A DNA stretch of 53,499 nucleotides, taken from positions 1 through 53,499 of the forward strand of contig DAOUBD010000049.1 in assembly GCA_034432935.1 (NCBI GenBank). The letters are read 5' to 3'. Source of the stretch: DAOUAG01 sp034432935 (GTDB lineage: Bacteria > Chloroflexota > Dehalococcoidia > SM23-28-2 > RBG-16-64-32). The translations under genes were made by a program, and so were the position numbers. A model generated the notes under the pieces. That model searched no databases and was not told the DNA's origin. It saw only the letters and a program-made list of their open reading frames with translations. This document shows positions 42,078-50,103 of the stretch, piece by piece; within the stretch, counting starts at the first letter, position 1; every line of letters starts with the position of its first letter.

Positions 42078-43244
42078 ATGATGCTCAAGCGTGCCGCCGC
42101 CATCACCGGCATCGGCGAGCTAGCGCCGCTGAAGTCAGGCGAGGGGATGTCCAACCTGGGGATATGGGCCACGGTGTCGCGGATGGCTCTGGCGGATGCC
42201 GGACTGGAGCCCCGGGACGTGGACGGCCTGCTGGTAGCGCCGCCCATCACGGAGTTGGTGGCCATGTGGCCCAGCATCCTGGGCGAATACCTGGGCATTC
42301 ACCCACGCTATAGCAACGTGGTGGACCTGGGTGGCGCCTCCCCCTGCGGCATGGTCTGGCGCGCCGCCGCCGCCATCGCCGCCGGCATGTGCCGGGTCGT
42401 CCTCTGCGTCACCGGCGAGGTCTCCGACGTCGAGACGTTCTATTCCCCTCGCGCCCGGCGGCGTACCCAGCAACTTCCATACCGGGAGTTCGAGGTGCCC
42501 TACGGGCCGATGGGCGTGAACTCTGGGTACGCCCTCATCGCCATGCGCCACATGTACGAATACGGGACCACGAGCCGCCAACTGGCTAAGATCGCGGTGG
42601 ACCAGCGCGCCAACGCCTGTGCCAACCCGATGGCCCTCTACCGGACTCCCATAACCGTGGACGACGTCCTGGCCTCGCCCCTCGTGGTGGACCCCCTGCA
42701 CCTGCTGGAGATCGTCCGGCCCTGCACCGGCGGCGCCGCCATCGTGGTGGTATCGCCGGAGCTGGCCAGGCGCTCGCCGGTGCCGCCGGTCTGGCTGTTG
42801 GGAGCAGGCGAGGCGTCCACCGGCATGATGCCCTCCCAGTACCCGGGCCTAACTACGTCGCCCGTCGCCATCTCTGGCCCGAAGGCGTTCCAGATGGCGG
42901 GTGCCGGGCCCGAAGACGTGGATCTGGTCTCGGTGTACGACTGCTACACCATAACCGTGTTGGTGACGCTGGAGGACGCGGGGTTCTGCCGCAAGGGCGA
43001 GGGCGGCAGGTTCGTGGAGGAGCACGATCTGACCTTCCGGGGCGATCTGCCTCTGAACACCCACGGCGGCCAGCTCTCCTTCGGCCAGCCGGGGATCGCC
43101 GGGGGGATGTCCCACATCACCGAGGCCGTGCGCCAGCTCCAGGGCAGGGCCGGCGAGCGGCAGGTGCGCGGGTGCGAGATCGCCTTCGTCAACGGCAACG
43201 GCGGGATCATGAGCGAGGAGGTCTCGCTGGTGCTGGGGGTGTAG
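42078..43244 (+). CDS. Thiolase-like (SCP-x/Ltp2-type) protein
   Basis: 388 residues. The N-terminus (AAITGIGELAP), the central block DLGGASPCGMVWRAAAAIAAG and NTHGGQLSFGQPGIAGGMSH show the SCP-x thiolase family. The usual catalytic Cys and the histidine of the GHP motif are not in their normal form (SPCG, and GQP instead of GHP), so classical thiolysis is doubtful. Such proteins often work with a DUF35 partner, as the next gene is, in aldol cleavage or acyl-CoA handling. Starts 3 bases after proB; two ATG codons are possible. Confidence 0.85.
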   Translation: MMLKRAAAITGIGELAPLKSGEGMSNLGIWATVSRMALADAGLEPRDVDGLLVAPPITELVAMWPSILGEYLGIHPRYSNVVDLGGASPCGMVWRAAAAIAAGMCRVVLCVTGEVSDVETFYSPRARRRTQQLPYREFEVPYGPMGVNSGYALIAMRHMYEYGTTSRQLAKIAVDQRANACANPMALYRTPITVDDVLASPLVVDPLHLLEIVRPCTGGAAIVVVSPELARRSPVPPVWLLGAGEASTGMMPSQYPGLTTSPVAISGPKAFQMAGAGPEDVDLVSVYDCYTITVLVTLEDAGFCRKGEGGRFVEEHDLTFRGDLPLNTHGGQLSFGQPGIAGGMSHITEAVRQLQGRAGERQVRGCEIAFVNGNGGIMSEEVSLVLGV

Positions 43245-43246
43245 CC

Positions 43247-43663
43247 GTGACCCAAGGTCCAGGGGTGCAGAAGCCGCTGCCGGAGCCCTCGGCCCTTACG
43301 GAGCCCTTCTGGCAGGGGCTGCGGAGGCGCGAAGTGCGTATCCAGCGTTGCGGGGAGTGCCGGAGGTACGTCTTCTACCCGCGGGCCCTCTGCCCCCACT
43401 GCCTTTCGGACAGGCTGGAGTGGGTGCGGGCCAGCGGGAAGGGCCGTGTGTACTCCTACACCGTGGTCAGGCGCGCCATGCACCCGGCCTTCCAGGCGGA
43501 GGTCCCGTACGTCTTCGCCATCATCGAGTTGGAGGAGGGAGTGCGGCTGCCCAGCAACGTGATCAACTGCCGTCCCGAAGACCTAAGGGTGGACATGCCG
43601 GTAAAAGCCGTTTACCATGACGTTACGTCGGAGATCACACTGCTCAAGTTCGAGCCAGAATAG
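43247..43663 (+). CDS. DUF35/OB-fold zinc-ribbon protein, partner of thiolase-like protein
   Basis: 138 residues. An N-terminal helix (ALTEPFWQGLRRREVRIQRC) is followed by a rubredoxin-type zinc ribbon with CGEC and CPHC, then an OB fold (GKGRVYSYTVVRRAMHPAF, VPYVFAIIELEEGVRLPSNV). This architecture is the ChsH2/DUF35 type that binds thiolase-like proteins or supports acyl-CoA shuttling. GTG start, 2 bases after the thiolase-like gene. Confidence 0.88.
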   Translation: MTQGPGVQKPLPEPSALTEPFWQGLRRREVRIQRCGECRRYVFYPRALCPHCLSDRLEWVRASGKGRVYSYTVVRRAMHPAFQAEVPYVFAIIELEEGVRLPSNVINCRPEDLRVDMPVKAVYHDVTSEITLLKFEPE

Positions 43664-43690
43664 CGAAGGATAGAAGAACGAGGTGCCGGG

Positions 43691-43712
43691 CGCCGGGGCA
43701 GTGGCCCTGGCG
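43691..43712 (+). other. Hairpin upstream of the bS22-like gene
   Basis: CGCCGGGGC-AGTG-GCCCTGGCG makes a 9-bp stem with one G-T wobble and a 4-base loop. It could end the thiolase operon or shape the leader of the next small gene; no T-run follows. Confidence 0.35.
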
Positions 43713-43744
43713 TCGCGGCTGCTTATCGAGCGAAGCGAGGTTGC

Positions 43745-43840
43745 ATGGGCTCAGTCGTAAAGAAGAGGCGGAAGAAGATAAGCAAGCACAAGCATCGCAA
43801 GATGCTGAAGAAGACCCGCTGGCAGCGGCGCCACAAGTAG
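43745..43840 (+). CDS. bS22-like (AURKAIP1/COX24-domain) mini ribosomal protein
   Basis: A 31-residue very basic protein starting MGSVVKKRRKKI and continuing SKHKHRKMLKKTRWQRRHK. It matches the AURKAIP1/COX24 family pattern MGSVxKKRRKxxxKxKHRKxLxxTRxQRR; in mycobacteria this protein (bS22) sits near the decoding centre of the 30S subunit. GCGAGG lies about 7 bases before the ATG. Confidence 0.8.
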   Translation: MGSVVKKRRKKISKHKHRKMLKKTRWQRRHK

Positions 43841-43951
43841 GGCGCTCCGGGGCGGGCGGCCGGCGTCGGGAAGGCGCCACCAAGCCGCTAGGATTCGCCC
43901 CCACGGCGTCCGCACAGCGGCCCAACATTCTCGATATGTAACGCGTCTCGC

Positions 43952-45643
43952 CTAGGACACGCCGCCCCAGGGAGCGATGGCGCCGGTGGTCGCTTCCGGC
44001 CAGTTGGTCTCGGCCCCTGAGAGCAAGTCCCGGATGGTGAGACCGGGCGGCCCGCCAGGCCCGGGGCTGTAGAGCACGAGCCCGTCAGCGGAGATCGAGC
44101 GGATCTCGCCCCCAAGCCGGTCGAGCAGGGTGGCGTGGGAGCCGTCCGGCGCGCCTTGGAGGATGGCGAGTCCTTGGACGCCGTAGTCCGCCCATATGAA
44201 GCCGTCGCTATCTCCTGGCGAAACCACGATGTTCTGGTGCGGGATGCTTTCGGACCCGTACGAGATCGCCCAGCCGGTTAATATGGTTTCGGCGCCGGAG
44301 GCGATATCGTAGACCGCCAGTTGCGTTCCGGGAGCATCCTTGCGGCCAGCGGGGCCGTCGAGAACGATCGCTTTGGTGGCCGGTGGCGCGAGCCAGAACT
44401 GCCTCTGATCGTCGAATCGCGGCACCCTGGCGGAGGCGCCGGTGGCGAGGTTATAGAAGTTCGCTTCGTAGGTCTCGAAGTAAGCGCCGGATTGGGAGGT
44501 GGGGCTGAGGCCGAGGAGTAGCTCGTCCGGCCGCGGCCAATCAAGGAGGATGGCATCGTCCAGAACAAGCGAATCTGCGCCGGTGTCCGGATCGCGCAGC
44601 CGAACCGAAGCCGTGAGGACGCCGCCGGGCGCGTCCAGGGTCTGGTAGGCGATGCGCTGCCCGTTGGGGGACCATGCGTAACTGGCGATGTTCTCGATGA
44701 CGCCCTGGGCGCCGCTACCATCGCTCCGGTAAATCTCTAGGTTGGATCTACCCTGCGCCGAGCCTGCGCAGCGCACGGCGACGAGTTGTATGTCCGCGGA
44801 CCATGTGAGTTCGTTCTTCCCGCTGGTTGCGCCTCCGCACACGCCTCGAGCAACGGTCTTTGTGGAACCACCGTCAGCGGAGGCCACGAAGAGCGTCCCG
44901 GACGAATCGAGATAGGCAACCTCCCGGCCTGCGCGACCGGCCTTCCAGCGGCCGATCGGCTCACCGGGTGGAGTCGGCCTGCTCCAGCGCTCCCATGACG
45001 TGAACATCGAGGCGGCTTCCTGTGATTCGGGATCGAGAAAGGCGGCAGGCCCTTTAAGCAAGCCCGTGATCCGCCAGCCGCCGGCCGTTTCCGCTGTGTG
45101 GAAGACCAGGGCCTCACGAATGGGGCGACCATCCAGGGGTGATCGGCCGATGCGGGTAGCGATCGCTTCGTAGGTTTCGGATTCTCCCCGGGACAGTTCT
45201 ACCTCCCGGCTCATGCGGGCCGTCGCATACACCCGCGGCGCACCGCTCCCGAACTCGTCACTGGAGTCACGGAGCGCGTCGTAGATCCAGCCGGCGAGGT
45301 ATCGCCCGTAGGACGGCGGATCGTAGACAGTGCCCTCAGAGTTGTAGGTGCCGATTTCAACGGCATACACACCCCCGCCTGCCGCAGCCTCTGCACAGTT
45401 GGGGCCGGGCGCCGGGAAGATGTTGGACGGGCAGGCATAGGGCTTGAAGCTCGTGAGCTCCGCCAGGTCAACATCGCCGACCACCAGGGCGCGGTCGATC
45501 TTCGCCGCCAGCTCTAGGAAGCCGGCCGGTGCCGTGGCCGGCCGGGTGGAAGACGGAGAAGCGTTGCCGCCGCCGCAACCGGCGAGGATGATGAGCGCCA
45601 CGCCAGCCGTTGCGGAAAACAGGAGCCTGCCAAGGAGCGGCAT
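43952..45643 (-). CDS. Lipoprotein with TolB-like beta-propeller blades
   Basis: 563 residues. A lipoprotein signal ends LIILAGC. Residues about 250-550 hold repeated blades with WSADIQLVAVRC, YAWSPNGQRIAYQT, FDDQRQFWLAP and similar PD40-like blocks. No catalytic motif was seen. It is the last gene of the minus-strand group with a LuxR-type regulator. The ATG at 45643 gives the lipoprotein signal at the N-terminus; an earlier start adds non-conserved residues. Function unknown. Confidence 0.75.
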   Translation of the reverse strand: MPLLGRLLFSATAGVALIILAGCGGGNASPSSTRPATAPAGFLELAAKIDRALVVGDVDLAELTSFKPYACPSNIFPAPGPNCAEAAAGGGVYAVEIGTYNSEGTVYDPPSYGRYLAGWIYDALRDSSDEFGSGAPRVYATARMSREVELSRGESETYEAIATRIGRSPLDGRPIREALVFHTAETAGGWRITGLLKGPAAFLDPESQEAASMFTSWERWSRPTPPGEPIGRWKAGRAGREVAYLDSSGTLFVASADGGSTKTVARGVCGGATSGKNELTWSADIQLVAVRCAGSAQGRSNLEIYRSDGSGAQGVIENIASYAWSPNGQRIAYQTLDAPGGVLTASVRLRDPDTGADSLVLDDAILLDWPRPDELLLGLSPTSQSGAYFETYEANFYNLATGASARVPRFDDQRQFWLAPPATKAIVLDGPAGRKDAPGTQLAVYDIASGAETILTGWAISYGSESIPHQNIVVSPGDSDGFIWADYGVQGLAILQGAPDGSHATLLDRLGGEIRSISADGLVLYSPGPGGPPGLTIRDLLSGAETNWPEATTGAIAPWGGVS

Positions 45644-45698
45644 GGCGCCCCCAGTTCTGCGAGGTGTGTGGCCGACGTAGCCCACTGCTGCGGACAGT

Positions 45699-46310
45699 TT
45701 ACCAGATGAATGCCCGTGTTACGTTGCTGAGGTTGTTGTTTGTACAGTGCCTCACTGTGGGAGAGCCAGGAACGCATATCGTCGAGGAGTAGTAGTCGAA
45801 TGCGGGGTTGAGCCAGTCTTCACCTGAACTCGCTTCGTGCACGTGGTAGCCCGACCATGGGCAGTTGCTGTCGTGCGTCTGAGTGCCATCAAGCCAGTTG
45901 GCTATATTCCCCGGATACTCAACCGTATACGCGCCTGCCCAACTAGTATTCGCATGCTTGAAGTCGACGTACCCTTGGTAACTATAGGACCCATTCTTGT
46001 ATCCCCAGACCCAGAGCCTGTAGTAGCCACAGCCGGCTCCGTCCTCGAAGTTGGACGACAGTTGGGTTGTGACGTTGTAGTTGGGGTCTTGAGGCCACAC
46101 GTGGAAGCGCTGCCACACGTTGTGATCCCCTGTGTCGTAAGCCTCGATCCCCCAGTCGATCGCGTTGCCACCGTAGTACCCGCCGTAGGGCGGGCATGCG
46201 CCCGCGTGGTACCAGCACCTCACATAGGACTTGTACCCAACATTATTGGTGGGCGGAAGCATCTCTGCCCGGCGTTCGCCCCAAGCTTCGGCGGGGCTGA
46301 CCATCATCAT
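45699..46310 (-). CDS. Hypothetical exported protein, signal peptide out of frame
   Basis: 203 residues, rich in Tyr, Trp, Asn and Gly, with cysteines (VRCWYHAGACPP, SNCPWSGYH) and no recognised family. The open frame begins MMMVSPAEAWGERR, which looks like the end of a signal peptide with AEA cleavage. The missing front is there in another frame: from 46348, an ATG that overlaps the upstream stop (ATGA) encodes MMRAFLLALAAL and then hits TGA. A shift of minus one base between about 46315 and 46310 would join both. Either a real frameshift, a sequence error, or recoding. Confidence 0.6.
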   Translation of the reverse strand: MMMVSPAEAWGERRAEMLPPTNNVGYKSYVRCWYHAGACPPYGGYYGGNAIDWGIEAYDTGDHNVWQRFHVWPQDPNYNVTTQLSSNFEDGAGCGYYRLWVWGYKNGSYSYQGYVDFKHANTSWAGAYTVEYPGNIANWLDGTQTHDSNCPWSGYHVHEASSGEDWLNPAFDYYSSTICVPGSPTVRHCTNNNLSNVTRAFIW

Positions 46311-46344
46311 CGTAACGCCGCCAGGGCTAGCAAAAACGCCCGCA

Positions 46345-47058
46345 TCATCTCAGATCCTCCATAGCGAGCGATCCGGCGACGTTAAGGATCTCTTCGGCAG
46401 GAATGCCTAACGAAGTGACCGCCAGATACCCATCGGGTTGTGGAAACACGAGCGTGATGCTTGGCATGCCCGGCAAGCCGAGCCCCGCGGGGGTGCTGGT
46501 GTCGATCAGCACGGCCTGTCTAGACCCGACAGTCACTGTTCGAATCTGATCGGCCGAGGCTGTGGTGGAGAAGTCGGGCTCAGGGTCAAAGACGCGGAGG
46601 ATGTGCAACTCGCCGGGAGGGCCGTTCGCTGACGGAATCGTGTAAGACAGGGCAGCCCGAAGAACCTCGCCCGTGGATGGGCAGACCAAGGCAAACGGGT
46701 TCGGCGCGTTCGGGACGTCAAGGTATCCCGGCGGGATCGACTGGATGGCTCCCCTGGGAAGGTAGTTCGGTGGGGGCGGCAGAAACTTCGCTCCTTCTTC
46801 GACGTCGAACTTCCCGGCCGCGCATCGCCCCTGGAGACTGCGCTGGCTGCCATCCCTTACCAACACATCGGTCGGACCGAATCTAATGCCGAGCAAGGTC
46901 CCGTCGAAGGGCGCTGCCGGCGTCGCGGAAATCCGAAAACCCTGGCGATCCTGCGCGGTACCAGGAGCGGACGCTCTTACAAGAAGGATGCCCGCAATCA
47001 CAAGCGAGGCGACAAGCAGGGGCAAGATTGCGAGCCTGCGGATTTGGCCTGGGCGCAT
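46345..47058 (-). CDS. Membrane-anchored hypothetical protein
   Basis: 237 residues: a basic N-terminus (RPGQIRRL), one membrane segment (AILPLLVASLVIAGILLV), and an extracytoplasmic domain with FDGTLLGIRFGPTDVLVRDG, LDVPNAPNPFALVC and TLVFPQPDGYLAVTSLGIP. The end of the domain (IPAEEILNVAGSL) is like the end of MucB/RseB- or DUF4367-type domains, but I cannot assign it. It follows a LuxR-type regulator and ends in ATGA overlap with the next gene's front. An A/T-rich TATAAAG lies 22 bases upstream. Confidence 0.7.
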   Translation of the reverse strand: MRPGQIRRLAILPLLVASLVIAGILLVRASAPGTAQDRQGFRISATPAAPFDGTLLGIRFGPTDVLVRDGSQRSLQGRCAAGKFDVEEGAKFLPPPPNYLPRGAIQSIPPGYLDVPNAPNPFALVCPSTGEVLRAALSYTIPSANGPPGELHILRVFDPEPDFSTTASADQIRTVTVGSRQAVLIDTSTPAGLGLPGMPSITLVFPQPDGYLAVTSLGIPAEEILNVAGSLAMEDLR

Positions 47059-47140
47059 CTAGACCTCGTCTTTATAAGCCCTTCGGGGCGTTTTCATTTT
47101 CTTACCAGTGCCATACTCACTGAGAGAGGACCAGCTTGTC

Positions 47141-47157
47141 ATCACCCCAGGGGTGAT
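47141..47157. promoter_or_regulatory. Perfect palindrome, likely operator
   Basis: ATCACCCC-A-GGGGTGAT, 8-bp arms around one base, stands between the LuxR-type gene's stop and the next gene's start. LuxR/NarL-type proteins bind such dyads, so the adjacent regulator is a candidate. Confidence 0.55.
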
Positions 47158-47171
47158 TTGTGGCGAAGCTC

Positions 47172-47534
47172 TCATTCGAAGCGAAGGCGCAGGAACGCCA
47201 GGACTTCGTCCTCGCCCGCCCCAGCCTGGGCGCGAGCGCAGGCGGCTCGTGCGGCGTCCCTGACCTCGTGGCAACAGGTTACGCCCAGCGACCCCAACAA
47301 GGCGCTGACCTGGGCCTTGACGGTGTTGGCCGATGTGCCGTGGAGCTCCGATATCTGGCGGCGGGATAGCCCGCTGGCCACTTCAACGAGCCGTTCGGTG
47401 AGCGCAGATGTCAGACGAAGATCGGCGGCAAGCCTGAGCAGGGCGCGTTCGACCACGGGCCACGCCCTGGGCGTGTCGCCCTGGGGAGACGCCTGTGCCG
47501 GCTCAGCTGCCCCTGGTGACTGTCGGGCGTCCAT
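47172..47534 (-). CDS. LuxR-type helix-turn-helix solo regulator
   Basis: 120 residues. Only a LuxR/GerE DNA-binding domain is present (about 42-100: LTERLVEVASGLSRRQISEL and TSANTVKAQVSALLGSLGVT), followed by a short alanine-rich end. The first 30 residues are low in complexity. No autoinducer, receiver or other sensor domain is present. Promoter TTGACA lies just upstream and GAGGG precedes the ATG. It probably controls its own or the next three minus-strand genes. Confidence 0.82.
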   Translation of the reverse strand: MDARQSPGAAEPAQASPQGDTPRAWPVVERALLRLAADLRLTSALTERLVEVASGLSRRQISELHGTSANTVKAQVSALLGSLGVTCCHEVRDAARAACARAQAGAGEDEVLAFLRLRFE

Positions 47535-47566
47535 TCACTGCCCTCGTTCGTCTTTCTCTAGCTAGC

Positions 47567-47595
47567 ATTCTCTGGCGGAGCCCAAGGGTTGTCAA
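47567..47595 (-). promoter_or_regulatory. Promoter of the LuxR-type gene
   Basis: On the minus strand a perfect TTGACA and GAGAAT are 17 bases apart. The predicted start is about 26 bases before the ATG. Confidence 0.65.
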
Positions 47596-47676
47596 TGAGC
47601 GCGGCACTTGGGCCTGGCGGACTCCGTGTGTAACAATAGTTGTCAACAACCCATCGCAGGGGGACCCACACCAGCC

Positions 47677-48957
47677 ATGACCATCACCAGCGAACTCCAG
47701 GCCAAAGGCGAGGCCGCGCGGCGGGCCGCCCGGGAGCTGGCCCGCACGCCCACTAGCGTCAAGGACCGGGCGCTGCTGGCCATCGCCGACGCCCTCCTGC
47801 GCCAGGCGGGCGAGGTCCTGCGGGCCAACCAGCACGACGTGCAGGCGGCGGTGGAGGCGGGGCTCCCCGACGCCGTCGCCGACCGTTTGGCCCTGACCCG
47901 CGACAAGATCGAGGGCATCGCCAACGATGTGCGCACCGTCGCCGCGCTGCCGGACCCCGTGGGCCAGATGATCGACATGCGCACCCTCCCCAACGGGATG
48001 CAGGTGGGCCGCCGCCGGGTGCCCTTGGGGGTCATCGCCGCCATCTACGAGAGCCGGCCCAACGTGACGGTGGACATCGCCTCCCTCTGCCTCAAGGCGG
48101 GCAGCGCCTGCATCCTGCGCGGCGGCAAGGAGGCCATCAACTCCAACCGCGCCCTGGCCGCCATCCTCCGGCAGGCCATCGCCGAGGCGGGCGCGCCCCA
48201 AGACGCCGTGCAGCTCATCGAGAACACGGACCGGGCGCTGGTGGGCGAGATGCTGAAGATGCGCCAGTACATCGACCTGGTGGTGCCCCGCGGCGGCGCC
48301 GAACTCATCCGCTACGTGGCGGAGAACGCCGCCATGCCCGTCCTCACCGGCGGCATCGGGGTTTGCCACACCTACATCGACCGGGCCGCCGATCCCGGGA
48401 AGGCGGTGCGCATCGCCCACAACGCCAAGACCCGCAAGTTCAGCGTGTGCAACGCCCTGGACACCCTTCTGGTCCACCGGGACGTCACAGACACCATCCT
48501 CCCAGAGATCGCCCGGGCCTGGGCCGAGTCCGGCGTCGAGATGCGCTGCGACGAGCGGGCGCTGCGGGCGCTGCGGGCCGCCGAGATTCCGGAGGCGAAG
48601 ATCGTGCCGGCCCAGGAGGACGACTTCGGCCGCGAGTTCTTGGCCCTCATCGCTGCCATCAAGGTGGTCGACTCCCTGGACGAGGCCCTGGAGCACATCT
48701 ACCGCTACGGCACCGGGCACTCCGATGCCATCGTCACAGAGGACTACTCCGCCGCCATGCGCTTCCTGGACGAAGTAGACACCGCTGTCTGCTACGTCAA
48801 CGCCAGCACCCAGTTCACCGACGGCGCCCAGTTCGGTCTGGGGGCCGAGATCATCGACTCCACCCAGAAGACCATCGCCCGCGGCCCCGTCGGCCTGACG
48901 GAGATCACCACCTACAAGTGGATAGTCCTCGGCAACGGCCACATCAGGCCCAAATAG
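47677..48957 (+). CDS. proA: Gamma-glutamyl phosphate reductase
   Basis: 426 residues, standard length. It reduces gamma-glutamyl phosphate with NADPH in proline synthesis. The catalytic cysteine is in KFSVCNALDTLLVH. VPLGVIAAIYESRPNVTVDI and RGGKEAINSN are the cofactor blocks, and DAIVTEDYSAAMRFLDEVDT and QFGLGAEIIDSTQKTIARGP are further signatures. The ATG was preferred over an upstream in-frame GTG because the conserved start is MTITSELQ. A GGGGG tract lies 12 bases upstream. Confidence 0.96.
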   Translation: MTITSELQAKGEAARRAARELARTPTSVKDRALLAIADALLRQAGEVLRANQHDVQAAVEAGLPDAVADRLALTRDKIEGIANDVRTVAALPDPVGQMIDMRTLPNGMQVGRRRVPLGVIAAIYESRPNVTVDIASLCLKAGSACILRGGKEAINSNRALAAILRQAIAEAGAPQDAVQLIENTDRALVGEMLKMRQYIDLVVPRGGAELIRYVAENAAMPVLTGGIGVCHTYIDRAADPGKAVRIAHNAKTRKFSVCNALDTLLVHRDVTDTILPEIARAWAESGVEMRCDERALRALRAAEIPEAKIVPAQEDDFGREFLALIAAIKVVDSLDEALEHIYRYGTGHSDAIVTEDYSAAMRFLDEVDTAVCYVNASTQFTDGAQFGLGAEIIDSTQKTIARGPVGLTEITTYKWIVLGNGHIRPK

Positions 48958-49043
48958 GGCCGCTGTCGCCTCGACCCTGAAAAAGGATACGATATGGCCC
49001 AGATGCGGCCCCCTCAGGCCAGCCAACCCAAAGGAGGGCTCCC

Positions 49044-49388
49044 ATGAGCGGCTACCACTTCGAACGCGAGTGCCGGACCGAACAGTCCGAAAGCTACATC
49101 ATCGAGCTCGATGACGAGGAGGTAGGCCGGGTCGACCTTCACTTCACACCCTCCGTGGCCTACGGCACCCTCTGCGTGCTGGAGAGCCTGACCGAAGAGG
49201 ACGTGCGGGAGCTCATTAGCGAGATCGACGAGCGCTTAGTCCTCACCACCGACCCCTTCCGCGAGGACTTCGTCGTCACCGTCTGGGCTGGCCGGGAGGC
49301 CGCTGTCTACTCCGACGAGGACTTCGAGGGCGAGGAGGAAGAGGAGGAGGACGAAGACCTGGAGGGCAACGGCCACCGGGGCGACTGA
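49044..49388 (+). CDS. Small acidic hypothetical protein
   Basis: 114 residues, no recognised family. The domain (YIIELDDEEVGRVDLHFT, LTEEDVRELISEIDERLVL, FVVTVWAGREAAVY) is a small alpha/beta unit. The last 25 residues are a run of Glu and Asp (EGEEEEEEDEDLEG). A strong ribosome site (AAAGGAGGG) precedes the ATG. It is 86 bases after proA. Confidence 0.7.
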   Translation: MSGYHFERECRTEQSESYIIELDDEEVGRVDLHFTPSVAYGTLCVLESLTEEDVRELISEIDERLVLTTDPFREDFVVTVWAGREAAVYSDEDFEGEEEEEEDEDLEGNGHRGD

Positions 49389-49400
49389 GCAGGCGGCGGG

Positions 49401-50042
49401 CTATGGCGCCGGGCGTCCCAACCGCCAGGCAGCGGCGGTGAGGAGCGCGCCGCCGATGACCGCAACCAGCGCCAGGCCTATGGCCCCGGCTGCCTCATCG
49501 CTCCCGCCTGGCGGACCGCCGGCTTGCGGCAGTTCAGGGGGGCAGACGAACGGCAGGTCGGTGAGTCCTATCACCCCCCTCGCGAGGACGCGGCCAGCCC
49601 CATCCAGGGCCTGCACTTCGAAGAAGAGAGACGAGGGCGCCACGAGGGCGGCGTCCCTAGTCCCCGGCACCCGGTAAGACGTCGCGTTCCCCGGCAGCAG
49701 GTCGTCGAACGCCACCTCTTCGGTTGGGATCTTGGCCAGCAGTTCACATGTCCTGCCCGTGAACCGGGCCCGCCCGGAGACGCGCATACTGGTCTGCCCC
49801 AACCCTGGGTCATCCCATGCGACCCCATCTATGGACACGAAGCGGAGGCTCAGGGGCACCGGCGTTGGCGTCGGCGCCGGGCTGGGCGTCGCGGTGGGCG
49901 AGGCGGCCGGGCTTGCCGTCGCAACCGGCGTCGCGGTGGGCGAGGGCTGCTGGGCGCGGCCGCTGCCTGGGGTTGCCAGGGCGGCTGCCAGCAGAAGAGT
50001 GCCGATGGTCAGAACGAAGAGCGCGAACGAGGCGCGGCGCAT
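49401..50042 (-). CDS. Secreted, C-terminally anchored protein with Pro/Thr linker (copy 1)
   Basis: 213 residues. A signal peptide (RRASFALFVLTIGTLLLAAA) is followed by a Pro/Thr/Ala linker (TASPAASPTATPSPAPTPTP), a beta-rich domain (SMRVSGRARFTGRTCELLAK, GVIGLTDLPFVCPP), then LPQAGG, a membrane helix and a short basic tail. The end has the layout of a sortase-type signal (LPxAG + helix + Arg). The first about 65 residues nearly match the next gene. GGGAGGG lies before the ATG. Function unknown. Confidence 0.72.
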   Translation of the reverse strand: MRRASFALFVLTIGTLLLAAALATPGSGRAQQPSPTATPVATASPAASPTATPSPAPTPTPVPLSLRFVSIDGVAWDDPGLGQTSMRVSGRARFTGRTCELLAKIPTEEVAFDDLLPGNATSYRVPGTRDAALVAPSSLFFEVQALDGAGRVLARGVIGLTDLPFVCPPELPQAGGPPGGSDEAAGAIGLALVAVIGGALLTAAAWRLGRPAP

Positions 50043-50103
50043 GGAAGTCCCTCCCTTCGTGTCTACCAGGCGCCGCGCCCCTAACGCTCTCCGTCCGAGC
50101 CGC
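49864..50103 (-). repeat. 240-bp direct repeat, copy 1
   Basis: Spans the gene-1 leader, signal peptide and linker. By eye it differs from 50337-50576 at about four bases (98% identity), offset 473 bases. Confidence 0.9.

Noticed and set aside
46308..46348. Programmed -1 ribosomal frameshift
   Set aside because: Only five T in GCGTTTTTG and no X-XXY-YYZ heptamer or downstream structure was seen, so recoding is not claimed; a plain indel is simpler.
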